Shown piece after piece: positions 1 through 6,564 of a DNA stretch of 28,078 nt. This DNA is from a virus, in the IMG/VR virus record IMGVR_UViG_3300022074_000289, positions 1 through 28,078 of that record; one strand, 5' to 3'. Below the pieces are notes generated by a model that worked only from the letters and a program-made list of their open reading frames with translations, had not been told where the DNA came from and did no database searches. The position numbers were made by a program, and so were the translations under genes. How positions within the stretch are numbered: the first letter of the stretch is position 1; each line of letters opens with the position of its first letter.

Positions 1-1727
1 TGCGCTACAGCGAGGCTAACGTGGCCGAGTTCCGACACACGCTGATCGAGTGGGACGATTGCGCGAAAGGATTGCAGTTAGGCCGACTGATCGCGTCTGG
101 ACTCCCACTGGCTGCTGTCATTGATTCTGGCGGCAAGTCCCTGCATGGAATCGTGAGAGTGGATGCCGACAGCAAGGAGCAATACGACGAGCGAGTTCAG
201 ATGATTCACGCCCTGTTTGAAGGAACTGGGCTGGATTCGTCATGCAAGAACGCCTCGCGACTCTCCCGACTGCCAGATGCAGCTCGCAAGCGCGACATTG
301 ACGTGATGGACAAAGCGTCCTTCACTGACCCCAGCCGAATCACGTTCCAGCGACTCATCAGTGGCCCAGTTGGGCCTGAGTCGTGGAGCAAGTTTGAGGC
401 TGAGACTGGTGCGGGTGCATTTGGTGATGAGTTCACGTTTGATGACCTGATGTCATTTGACTCAGACGATGACCCTGATTCCCTGTTTGAGAATCGCTGG
501 CTCAGTAAGGGTGGCTCACTTATGCTGGCCTCCGGTGCTGGCGTAGGCAAATCCACGTTGCTGACACAGTTGGTAATTGGTTGGGCGAATCCAGACCGCA
601 GAGACATACACCTCGGCATGAAGCCGCTCAAGCCACTGAAAAGCGCGGTGCTGCAAGTCGAAAACGACCTCGGTGACGTTAGTGAGGCTTTCAAGGGCGT
701 AGTCAATGGCTTTCAGCTATCAGAAGACGAGCAGCAATCAGTGAGGGAAAACGTATCGTTCCGACGAATCGTTGCCGTCACCTCGCGAGAGTTCCTAAAC
801 GAATTGGAATCATTCGTGGCTCTAGAGCGTCCCGATGTGGTGGTTCTCGACCCCCTCTCAGCCTTCTTGGAGGGAGACATACTAGACGCTTCAGCCGTTA
901 AGGATTACCTCTATCTGCGTCTAGCCTCGATCCAAGCTCGCACCGGCGTTCTAGTTGTCCTCGTCCACCACACCGGAAAGCCACCGAAAGCTCAGGAGAC
1001 ATCGGTCGAGGTCAGCCCAACTGACCTGATGTATAACGCCTTGGGATCATCTCTGATTCAGAACTACTGCCGCGACGTGCTGATGGCGCGACGAATCGTA
1101 AGGGAGGAGAACGAGACTGCTGTATTTGCGATCTCAGCTTGTAAGCGCCGCCATAAGGCCGGTTTTATGACCCACACTGAGGACAGCCTAATGAACCCGC
1201 AGAAGCCAACGGACACGATTTATATGCAACACGCTACCGATGGACACGCTCGCTGGATTCAGTGCGCCAAGCCGGAGGAGGCTAAGCGCAAAAAGAGCAG
1301 CCGACAGAAGTCGCTGGATGCCGCGCTGAGCGCAGGTGAGTCGAGTGAGGCTGAAAGAGCCAAATTGCTGTCTGCACTGTCGCCCTCTGAGCGCAAATAC
1401 CTGCTTTCAGTCATCGAAGCTGCTGGCGGCCTTTCGTTCAAGCCCAGCAATGAGGAGTTGAACCTGCTATCTCGCGCACTACACAAGTCTCCGTCGAGTG
1501 TTAGGAGATACGTGAGCCTTGTAACTGATGCTATCGGGCGGGACGGGATCGCTGATCTAGCAACATTTTTGGACGATGTGAAAGATTCTCCAGAAATTTC
1601 TCTTGACGATGGCATACCTACCCCTTATGATTGGGGCGTAGAATACAAAAAGAACATCGAAGAGGCCGCAGCGCAAGCCGTGAGATACGTCAATGCAGCA
1701 GACCACTCTGATGAGAATCCATTCTAA
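1..1727 (+). CDS. PrimPol/AAA primase-helicase, 5' end missing
   Basis: This is the C-terminal part of a phage replication protein; the reading frame is open to the left edge (codons run from base 3), so the GTG at 21 is probably not the true start. The first ~110 residues match the end of an archaeo-eukaryotic-type primase domain (motifs SGGKSLHG, RVDA and SRLSRLP). The catalytic acidic residues of that domain would lie off-window. A RecA-like AAA_25 helicase core follows, with Walker A GAGVGKST near residue 172 (counted from the GTG), Walker B VVVLDP near 275 and a VHHTGK sensor-like motif near 316. The last ~130 residues are helical with a possible HTH, ending in ENPF. The likely job is priming and unwinding phage DNA. 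The fold assignment is firm; substrate preference and replication mode are inference. Confidence 0.85.
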   Translation, partial: RYSEANVAEFRHTLIEWDDCAKGLQLGRLIASGLPLAAVIDSGGKSLHGIVRVDADSKEQYDERVQMIHALFEGTGLDSSCKNASRLSRLPDAARKRDIDVMDKASFTDPSRITFQRLISGPVGPESWSKFEAETGAGAFGDEFTFDDLMSFDSDDDPDSLFENRWLSKGGSLMLASGAGVGKSTLLTQLVIGWANPDRRDIHLGMKPLKPLKSAVLQVENDLGDVSEAFKGVVNGFQLSEDEQQSVRENVSFRRIVAVTSREFLNELESFVALERPDVVVLDPLSAFLEGDILDASAVKDYLYLRLASIQARTGVLVVLVHHTGKPPKAQETSVEVSPTDLMYNALGSSLIQNYCRDVLMARRIVREENETAVFAISACKRRHKAGFMTHTEDSLMNPQKPTDTIYMQHATDGHARWIQCAKPEEAKRKKSSRQKSLDAALSAGESSEAERAKLLSALSPSERKYLLSVIEAAGGLSFKPSNEELNLLSRALHKSPSSVRRYVSLVTDAIGRDGIADLATFLDDVKDSPEISLDDGIPTPYDWGVEYKKNIEEAAAQAVRYVNAADHSDENPF

Positions 1728-1740
1728 CCTAAAAATACAA

Positions 1741-2262
1741 ATGAAAAAAACAATACTAACAATCGCTACCCTCATCGCTGCCAACACAGCGGTGAGCGCA
1801 AAGCAACCAGTCGTATACCACAATGTTCCCATGCGAATCATTAGTGGCCCAACACCTAAAGTTAGCTACCACAGTAGCGGAGGGTTTTTCCCTAAGTTCG
1901 GTGGAGCTAGCTCCTCAATAGCAAACATAGCCAAGCGCGACCTCGGGACATACTTTCGTAGAGGTCAGAGCTATCAGTGCGCCAACTACGTGTCTCACGT
2001 TGTTAGGCGAGCCGGTGGCACACCGCCAAGATCGAGCGCAATGGCTAGAGCGTGGCTCAACTGGGGCAATCCAGTGTCAGTCAACTCGATGCGCGCTGGG
2101 GACATTATCGTGACCAGTAGAGGCAGCAATCCTTCGTCTGGTCACATAATGATCTATCAAGGCAACGGCATCGCTATTCACCGCTCTACGCACTGCACGC
2201 CTATACAAAAAGTCTCAGTGTCGGTTTACAAGCACAGAATCCTTGGTGTCAGGCGATTCTGA
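1741..2262 (+). CDS. Secreted NlpC/P60-like (TIGR02594-type) peptidase
   Basis: The 173-residue product starts at the ATG at 1741 rather than at an earlier in-frame start at 1693, because residues 1-20 form a clean Sec signal peptide (KK, hydrophobic stretch, then AVSA). The mature protein has a candidate catalytic Cys80 in QCANYVSH and His135 in SGHIMIY. ARAWLNWG, a GDI motif and the closing RILGVRR also match the TIGR02594 family of NlpC/P60-like cell-wall peptidases. The family cuts peptide bonds in peptidoglycan, so an exported copy would act on the cell wall from the periplasm. It is odd to find it among replication genes on the early strand, far from the amidase lysis cassette. No SD is visible (upstream is CTAAAAATACAA). 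Its role in entry, exclusion or lysis is not established. Confidence 0.75.
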   Translation: MKKTILTIATLIAANTAVSAKQPVVYHNVPMRIISGPTPKVSYHSSGGFFPKFGGASSSIANIAKRDLGTYFRRGQSYQCANYVSHVVRRAGGTPPRSSAMARAWLNWGNPVSVNSMRAGDIIVTSRGSNPSSGHIMIYQGNGIAIHRSTHCTPIQKVSVSVYKHRILGVRRF

Positions 2263-2293
2263 TACTGGTCAAACCCAATGCTTAAAAAAACAT

Positions 2294-2321
2294 TTTACAA
2301 ATAGGCTAGCTTGCCTATACT
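2294..2321 (+). promoter_or_regulatory. Sigma70-like promoter, nearly leaderless
   Basis: TTTACA (2294-2299), a 16-base spacer, and TATACT (2316-2321). The predicted start near 2328 leaves only about 7 bases before the ATG at 2335. It shares spacer length and box sequences with five other promoters in this arm. Confidence 0.6.
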
Positions 2322-2334
2322 ACCAGATAAACTT

Positions 2335-3489
2335 ATGAAGAAGAACGTAAAACATGAACAGGTGATCGCTGCATTTGCTGCATTGCGCAACAAGTCAGAG
2401 GTCGCCCGACAACTGGGAATGGACGCTAGAACCGTCTACAACCATGTGAAACGCGCAGAGGAGGAGGGTAACGCCCCTTGGCTCACGCCAGCAGCCATTT
2501 CACCTACTATGGGTCTGCACAAGACCACGGTGCAGTATGACGCTGACGGCAACCCCATCCAAGAGTGGCGTAGGCTTGTCCCGCAGTCAGCAGACATGGA
2601 GGCTTTCGTCGATAGCCTCTGCGAGCGCATCAAGGGCAAGGCTAAGGTGGCGAAGAAACGCGCCACCAAGACTGACAATGACGATCTGCTGGCAGAGATA
2701 GCCATGTATGACACACACGTCGGTATGTATGCCTCAAAGGAGGAAACCAACGATACGGACTACGATTGCGACATTGCCAGCAAGCGCATGATCGAGACTG
2801 CCGAGGGATTGGCTAGCCGTTTCCGCAAGCCCGGTCGTGCGGTCGTTACATTCGGCGGTGACATCCTTCACGCCGATAATCGCTCCAACCAGACCGAGAA
2901 AAGCGGTAACGTGCTTGACGTGGACTCCCGCTACCATCGCGTAGTGGACTACGCTGTAGCTGCCTGTTATGACGTAGTGCAGATCGCCGCATCTGTAGCT
3001 CATCAGGTGGATGTTGTTGTAGTTAATGGCAACCACGACTGGGCCAGCATGACTTGGATGGCGCAAGTCCTGAGAGCATTCTACGCAAAGTGCGACAACG
3101 TGAATGTCGTGATGCAAGCGTCTGACCGCAAACACATCATCCACGGCGACAACCTGCTCGTATGGAGTCACGGTGACGGCGTTGCAGCTAACCAGTGGCA
3201 GTCGGTCATCGCTACCGAGTTTGCTCCGCAGTGGGGTCAAACTAAGCACCGCCACCTCAAAATGGGTCACGTTCACCACAAGAAAAAGAATACTCCCACC
3301 AGAGTGATCACTCAAACGCAAAATGGTTGGGAAGAACAGCGAGGACTTCTCGTTGAGTATTTGCCAGCACTCTGCTCTAGCGATGCGTGGCACGCTGAGA
3401 AGGGATTCCTTGGCTCGATCCGAGCAGCCACCGGCTACGAATACCACTCTAAGAAGGGATTGGTCAGTCGGTTCTACGAACACGCCTAA
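2335..3489 (+). CDS. HTH-metallophosphoesterase fusion
   Basis: The 384-residue protein begins with a helix-turn-helix (about residues 8-40, including SEVARQLGMDARTVYNH), then a linker, then a calcineurin-like phosphoesterase domain. The metal-binding motifs appear in order: DTH at 126-128, GGD at 174-176, GNHD at 232-235, SHGD near 278 and GHVHH at 311-315. This complete set argues for an active two-metal phosphohydrolase or nuclease (Mre11/SbcD-like fold). The start at 2335 is preferred over the TTG at 2311 because the TATACT -10 box lies at 2316, inside that extension. Its place among recombination genes suggests DNA-end or nucleotide processing, but a protein or RNA phosphatase role is possible. 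The HTH could recruit it to specific DNA. Confidence 0.8.
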   Translation: MKKNVKHEQVIAAFAALRNKSEVARQLGMDARTVYNHVKRAEEEGNAPWLTPAAISPTMGLHKTTVQYDADGNPIQEWRRLVPQSADMEAFVDSLCERIKGKAKVAKKRATKTDNDDLLAEIAMYDTHVGMYASKEETNDTDYDCDIASKRMIETAEGLASRFRKPGRAVVTFGGDILHADNRSNQTEKSGNVLDVDSRYHRVVDYAVAACYDVVQIAASVAHQVDVVVVNGNHDWASMTWMAQVLRAFYAKCDNVNVVMQASDRKHIIHGDNLLVWSHGDGVAANQWQSVIATEFAPQWGQTKHRHLKMGHVHHKKKNTPTRVITQTQNGWEEQRGLLVEYLPALCSSDAWHAEKGFLGSIRAATGYEYHSKKGLVSRFYEHA

Positions 3490-3508
3490 AAAAAATACTA
3501 AAAACCAT

Positions 3509-3536
3509 TTGACTCCCGCAGCATCGCGATTATATT
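3509..3536 (+). promoter_or_regulatory. Sigma70-like promoter
   Basis: TTGACT (3509-3514), a 16-base spacer, and TATATT (3531-3536). The predicted start is near 3543, giving a leader of about 60 bases for the gene at 3603. The promoter sits inside a perfect inverted repeat, listed separately. Confidence 0.65.
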
Positions 3537-3549
3537 GGTGCTGCGGGAG
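3513..3549. repeat. 11-bp perfect inverted repeat across a promoter (candidate operator)
   Basis: Left arm CTCCCGCAGCA (3513-3523) and right arm TGCTGCGGGAG (3539-3549) are exact reverse complements separated by 15 bases. The left arm overlaps the end of the -35 box, the -10 box lies between the arms, and the predicted start is within the right arm. This is the geometry expected of an operator bound by a dimeric repressor. A terminator is less likely because no T-run follows. Only a read-through transcript from upstream would contain both arms. Confidence 0.5.
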
Positions 3550-3602
3550 ATCCGCTAAACAACAAAATAAACTAACAACCAACATCTAATATCAAAAATC
3601 AC
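3543..3602 (+). promoter_or_regulatory. Hairpin plus CA-rich SD-less leader
   Basis: Predicted 5' untranslated leader. It opens with a small stem (GCGG 3543-3546, CCGC 3552-3555) exactly at the predicted RNA start. About 45 bases dominated by A and C (AAC, CAA, ATA units) follow up to the ATG, with no SD. It resembles the leader at 8657-8721. Confidence 0.4.
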
Positions 3603-4241
3603 ATGAAATATCTCAAACGCTACGGCATTCAAGCCGACACATCAGACTACGCTCCAGACGCTCACGATCTCGCATACGAGATGACACCAACCCAAGATCC
3701 CGACCTTGAGCCTAGACTGTCTGAAGACCGCCAACTCGACCACCTTGAAATGGGTGGGCAAAGCTGGATCAACCCAGCGAACTATCACTCCGCTGAAGTG
3801 GGTGCTGATGGCGAGTGGGACGGAAAGACTTGGGAAGATATGCCCGGCACTGACAGCGAGAACAAGAAACTTAACTTCGTTCTCTTTCGTCGCGGCCTCT
3901 ACGAATGGACTGAAGATCCACGTGAAGCAGCTCGCAGCAGCGTAGCTCACCACTTCAGATCCGGCGCATCAGCCTTGGCCGTTGCCATCATCGCGATCAG
4001 CTCGCTGACAGCATCTGCTTTCGCCAGCGCACCGCAGAAGCGAGACTTCAGAGTGTTGCAGCCATCGTCCAAGGTCGCTATGGAGCAGGTAACATTTCGT
4101 CAAATCAGTGCTTATCCTCGCAGTGCAAACGTGGCAATCAGTAAAACATCACAGTTCACCAAGGGTGCAGCAGGTGAGACACTCACACTGCCATCTGGAT
4201 TGGGGTTTATTGAGAACACGCTATTCCCAAAAGGTAAATAA
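3603..4241 (+). CDS. Unknown protein with an internal hydrophobic segment
   Basis: I do not recognise this 212-residue protein. The first ~115 residues are acidic and rich in D, E, Y and W. Residues about 121-142 form a hydrophobic, Ala-rich stretch ending in AFASA, which reads like a membrane segment or an internal export signal. The remaining ~70 residues are basic and polar. The layout could mean one membrane-anchored protein with an acidic domain on one side and a basic one on the other, or processing after AFASA. It has a strong promoter, a ~60-base CA-rich leader and no SD. A 24-residue membrane microprotein starts 2 bases after its stop, so the two may work together. Its dedicated control suggests strong early expression. 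No function can be assigned. Confidence 0.6.
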   Translation: MKYLKRYGIQADTSDYAPDAHDLAYEMTPTQDPDLEPRLSEDRQLDHLEMGGQSWINPANYHSAEVGADGEWDGKTWEDMPGTDSENKKLNFVLFRRGLYEWTEDPREAARSSVAHHFRSGASALAVAIIAISSLTASAFASAPQKRDFRVLQPSSKVAMEQVTFRQISAYPRSANVAISKTSQFTKGAAGETLTLPSGLGFIENTLFPKGK

Positions 4242-4243
4242 GC

Positions 4244-4318
4244 ATGACTGAGATTGAAACTGTAATGGTATCGGCCCTGATTGCAGCAGCCTTCGTGATC
4301 CACTCTGTGCTGCGGTGA
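4244..4318 (+). CDS. 24-residue membrane microprotein
   Basis: A complete short frame starts 2 bases after the preceding stop. It encodes 24 residues: a short acidic start (MTEIETV), then a continuous hydrophobic helix (MVSALIAAAFVIH) ending SVLR. AAGG at 4231-4234 lies 9 bases upstream and is a usable ribosome site, one of the few on this strand. Position and composition fit a translationally coupled single-pass membrane microprotein. Candidate roles include an exclusion factor, a partner of the preceding membrane-like protein, or a holin-type regulator, but none is shown. At this length chance is possible, so confidence is moderate. Confidence 0.45.
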   Translation: MTEIETVMVSALIAAAFVIHSVLR

Positions 4319-4328
4319 AAAAAAAGCC

Positions 4329-4356
4329 TTGACTAAACCTTAATATTATCCATAAT
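4329..4356 (+). promoter_or_regulatory. Leaderless sigma70-like promoter
   Basis: TTGACT (4329-4334), a 16-base spacer, CATAAT (4351-4356), then 6 bases, then the ATG at 4363. A normal 7-base distance from -10 to start places the first RNA base on the A of the ATG. Confidence 0.6.
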
Positions 4357-4362
4357 TATACT

Positions 4363-5052
4363 ATGGACTACAGAACTAGACAAGAGAACTACGACGCTCA
4401 GTATGTCGTTTCATACCACAACTGGGTAGAGTCGCTCTCAGACGATCAGGCCGACGAGCTAAAGTCGCTAGATCCGTCTCTGCTAGAGTGCCACATTGAA
4501 AAGCCTTCATACTCTCCTGACTACTCCTTCATGGATAACATCGAGGAGGATATCAGCCAGAAGTCATTCCTGACGGGCGAGATGTTTGATGAGAGCGATG
4601 ACACAGATGAAGAGCTGCCGAGCGAGCGCATAATGCTTAGGGAGTCTATCGTGGCAATGATTCTAAACCTAGAGTCAGCAGACGATACAGGATTCGCTAT
4701 CGGTGTGGCTTGCGTTGCATTGGGAGTTAGGAATAGTGACGGACAAACCATCGAGAAGACGGTAGCTGAAGAATACGACACTAGCGTCGAGACGGTGCTG
4801 GAGATGGCTGCGCTGTTCCTTGAGGACACTAACCTATCGAGCGTATCTGACGCAGCAGCACTGGGCGGGTTAATCGCACAACTGGCTCAAACCGGTAACC
4901 CCGCACTGAGCCTTGATGTGCTGAAGATCGCTACCAGAATAGCATCTGGCGGTGAGTCGCAATCTGAGGTAGCTCGCAGACACGGCGTATCCCGCCAAGC
5001 TGTCCACAAACGCCGTAAGCGCCTCATTGGTGCGCTGGGGCTGCGGGGATAA
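4363..5052 (+). CDS. Acidic protein with C-terminal HTH (sigma-like regulator)
   Basis: The 229-residue protein has a strongly acidic N-terminal half (DESDDTDEELPSE near 80-92), a helical middle, and a C-terminal helix-turn-helix at about residues 197-222 (SEVARRHGVSRQAVHKRRKR). Basic residues follow, as in sigma region 4 or MerR/Fis-type DNA-binding tails. A second possible helix-turn unit lies near residues 125-145. There is no recognisable sigma region 2. I read it as a DNA-binding regulator of the early region, perhaps of the arm's repeated promoters. A small replication-origin binding protein is an alternative. It is expressed from a leaderless promoter, and the next promoter starts within a few bases of its stop. 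Confidence 0.55.
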   Translation: MDYRTRQENYDAQYVVSYHNWVESLSDDQADELKSLDPSLLECHIEKPSYSPDYSFMDNIEEDISQKSFLTGEMFDESDDTDEELPSERIMLRESIVAMILNLESADDTGFAIGVACVALGVRNSDGQTIEKTVAEEYDTSVETVLEMAALFLEDTNLSSVSDAAALGGLIAQLAQTGNPALSLDVLKIATRIASGGESQSEVARRHGVSRQAVHKRRKRLIGALGLRG

Positions 5053-5057
5053 ACAAT

Positions 5058-5085
5058 TTGACACACACAACAAATCGCACATAAT
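5058..5085 (+). promoter_or_regulatory. Leaderless sigma70-like promoter
   Basis: TTGACA (5058-5063), a 16-base spacer, CATAAT (5080-5085), then the ATG at 5093. With the 17-base alternative (ATAATA 5081-5086), the predicted start falls exactly on the ATG. There is no SD. Confidence 0.7.
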
Positions 5086-5092
5086 AAAATAT

Positions 5093-6112
5093 ATGAGTAT
5101 TAACATCCAAAAAGGGCCAAAGCTAAAGCCGTCACGCATCGCTATGTATGCCGTAGAGGGTATCGGCAAAACCACACTTGCAGCCACATTTCCCAAGCCG
5201 CTATTCCTCGACACTGAGGAAGGCTCCGATTACGTGGACGCTGACAGCTACGCAACCAAGAGCATCGAGGATCTCGACGCAGCAATTAAATACCTGACCA
5301 CTGAGACTCACGAATATGAGACTGTGGTAGTGGACACGCTCGACTACTTTGAGCAAGTCGTTGGCGACAATCTCTGCAAGGCTCGCGGCTGGAGCGATCT
5401 ATCAGCGCCCGGCTACGGCGAGGGGCCAATCGCTCTTGAGGCTGAGATGCTAAAGCTACTCCTCAAGTTTGACACGGTGATCTCCGCTGGCATCCACGTT
5501 GTGTTCATCGTTCACGCCGTGGTCAAGCCGTTCACTGATCCCACCATCGGGTCTTCCTACGACCGCTTCCAGATGCAGCTCGCCAAGCGCAGCGAGCCGC
5601 TTGTTAAGGGCAACGTAGACCACCTACTGTTCGTGAACTATGACACTATGGTGCTTGAGCAGAAGAAGGACTTCGGTGGGACTACCAAGAAAGGCGCTCG
5701 CGGTAAGGAGCGTATCTGCCACACACAGCGCACCGCAGCATTCGACGCTAAGTGCCGTGCAGACGTGCCAGAGTCATTCACGCTGCCTGACAAGGGTGTG
5801 TTCCCTCCAGAGCTTGCTCCTCTATTCGCATATAAGCGCGGACAGGCTCAGGACGTAAAACCACAGGCAGAGCAGCCAAAAGCCGCTCAGGAGCCAGCAC
5901 CGGCCCAAAGCGATCCTATTGCACCTGTAAATCCTGAGACGCTAGACGAGCTTGCGCCAATCATAGAGGCTGCTGGAGGGAAAGAGGCCGTTGATACATG
6001 GCTTGAGTCCAAGGGCAAGACGCTGGACAGCGCACTTGAGGAGCAGATCGTTAATCGACCTGACGCATTCATTCAAGCCGTTAAGAAGTTCACTGCTGAA
6101 CTAAACGGGTAA
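5093..6112 (+). CDS. Sak4-like RecA-fold ATPase (AAA_24)
   Basis: The 339-residue protein is a phage nucleotide-binding protein of the AAA_24/Sak4 type, small RecA-related single-strand annealing or recombination ATPases. Walker A is VEGIGKTT (residues 21-28; the usual first Gly is Ala20), and Walker B is VVVDTLD (78-84). A later VVFIVH strand ends in a sensor-type His. The core ends near residue 250. An Ala/Pro/Gln/Glu-rich linker and a small helical C-terminal domain follow. The start at 5093 fits the leaderless promoter; an in-frame GTG at 5027 overlaps the upstream gene and lacks family similarity. Nearby nuclease and SSB-like genes support a recombination module. The ATPase fold is secure; the recombinase role is from the family. 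Confidence 0.8.
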   Translation: MSINIQKGPKLKPSRIAMYAVEGIGKTTLAATFPKPLFLDTEEGSDYVDADSYATKSIEDLDAAIKYLTTETHEYETVVVDTLDYFEQVVGDNLCKARGWSDLSAPGYGEGPIALEAEMLKLLLKFDTVISAGIHVVFIVHAVVKPFTDPTIGSSYDRFQMQLAKRSEPLVKGNVDHLLFVNYDTMVLEQKKDFGGTTKKGARGKERICHTQRTAAFDAKCRADVPESFTLPDKGVFPPELAPLFAYKRGQAQDVKPQAEQPKAAQEPAPAQSDPIAPVNPETLDELAPIIEAAGGKEAVDTWLESKGKTLDSALEEQIVNRPDAFIQAVKKFTAELNG

Positions 6113-6131
6113 CACAAACATATCCTCCTTG

Positions 6132-6164
6132 GGGGTAGTGCGGCCTTATCACCCGCGCTACCCC
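6132..6164 (+). other. Strong intergenic RNA hairpin
   Basis: A 12-bp stem (6132-6143 with 6153-6164, one G-U pair) closes a 9-base loop. The 3' side is followed by TAAAACATTAAA, not a T-run, so it is not a classical terminator. It lies 20 bases after the Sak4-like gene stop and 16 bases before the next ATG. It could be an mRNA processing or stability element, or an imperfect terminator between the two genes. Confidence 0.5.
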
Positions 6165-6180
6165 TAAAACATTAAATTAC

Positions 6181-6513
6181 ATGACTACAGACGCAAAAGA
6201 GCGCAAAGGAATACCTATTGCTAGCGGATTCTTAGACTACTTTCCTGACGCTATAGCTGAGGTGGCTAGGCTTTCACGGATTGGCAATGATCAGCATAAC
6301 CCCGGTAAACCATTGCAATGGGATCGAAGCAAGAGCGGTGACGAGAGCGATGCTATGATGAGGCACTTCATGGAGCGTGGCACAATAGATAGCGATGGAG
6401 TCCCGCACTCAGTCAAAGTCTTGTGGCGAGCTGCGGCCTTTGCTCAGAAGGAACTAGAGCATCGCAAGGAGGCGGGTAACTTCACAGACCCGATCAACAT
6501 CAGTGATTTGTAG
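6181..6513 (+). CDS. DUF5664 protein (dATP/dGTP diphosphohydrolase-like)
   Basis: The 110-residue product matches the DUF5664 phage family from end to end, with LDYFPDAIAEVA, NDQHNPGKPLQWDRSKS, a DAMMRH helix and GVPHSVKVLWRA in order. The family is named for dATP/dGTP diphosphohydrolase activity and is all-helical like MazG-type pyrophosphatases. The expected role is trimming or reshaping the nucleotide pool during phage DNA synthesis. Some phages pair such enzymes with a PurZ-type synthetase to replace adenine by diaminopurine; no PurZ-like gene is in this window. No SD is present. It follows a strong RNA hairpin, and the next gene has its own promoter. Confidence 0.75.
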   Translation: MTTDAKERKGIPIASGFLDYFPDAIAEVARLSRIGNDQHNPGKPLQWDRSKSGDESDAMMRHFMERGTIDSDGVPHSVKVLWRAAAFAQKELEHRKEAGNFTDPINISDL

Positions 6514-6530
6514 TATATCGCAAAATAATG

Positions 6531-6558
6531 TTGACACCGACGATCAGTGACCTATACT
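6531..6558 (+). promoter_or_regulatory. Leaderless sigma70-like promoter
   Basis: TTGACA (6531-6536), a 16-base spacer, TATACT (6553-6558), then 6 bases, then the ATG at 6565. The -35 is consensus and the -10 is one base from it. The predicted first RNA base is the A of the ATG. Confidence 0.75.
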
Positions 6559-6564
6559 GCCGGT

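Noticed and set aside
206-706. Open frame on the - strand, 166 residues
   Set aside because: Opposite the helicase Walker A region; Ser/Arg-rich low-complexity translation typical of a shadow frame.
3481-3508. A-rich run after the metallophosphoesterase gene as a terminator
   Set aside because: A-tract without a stem on the coding strand; no T-run in the right sense.
2734-3585. Long open frame (283 residues) on the - strand
   Set aside because: It lies opposite the metallophosphoesterase gene, whose motifs are complete; its translation shows no domain and it crosses the promoter region.
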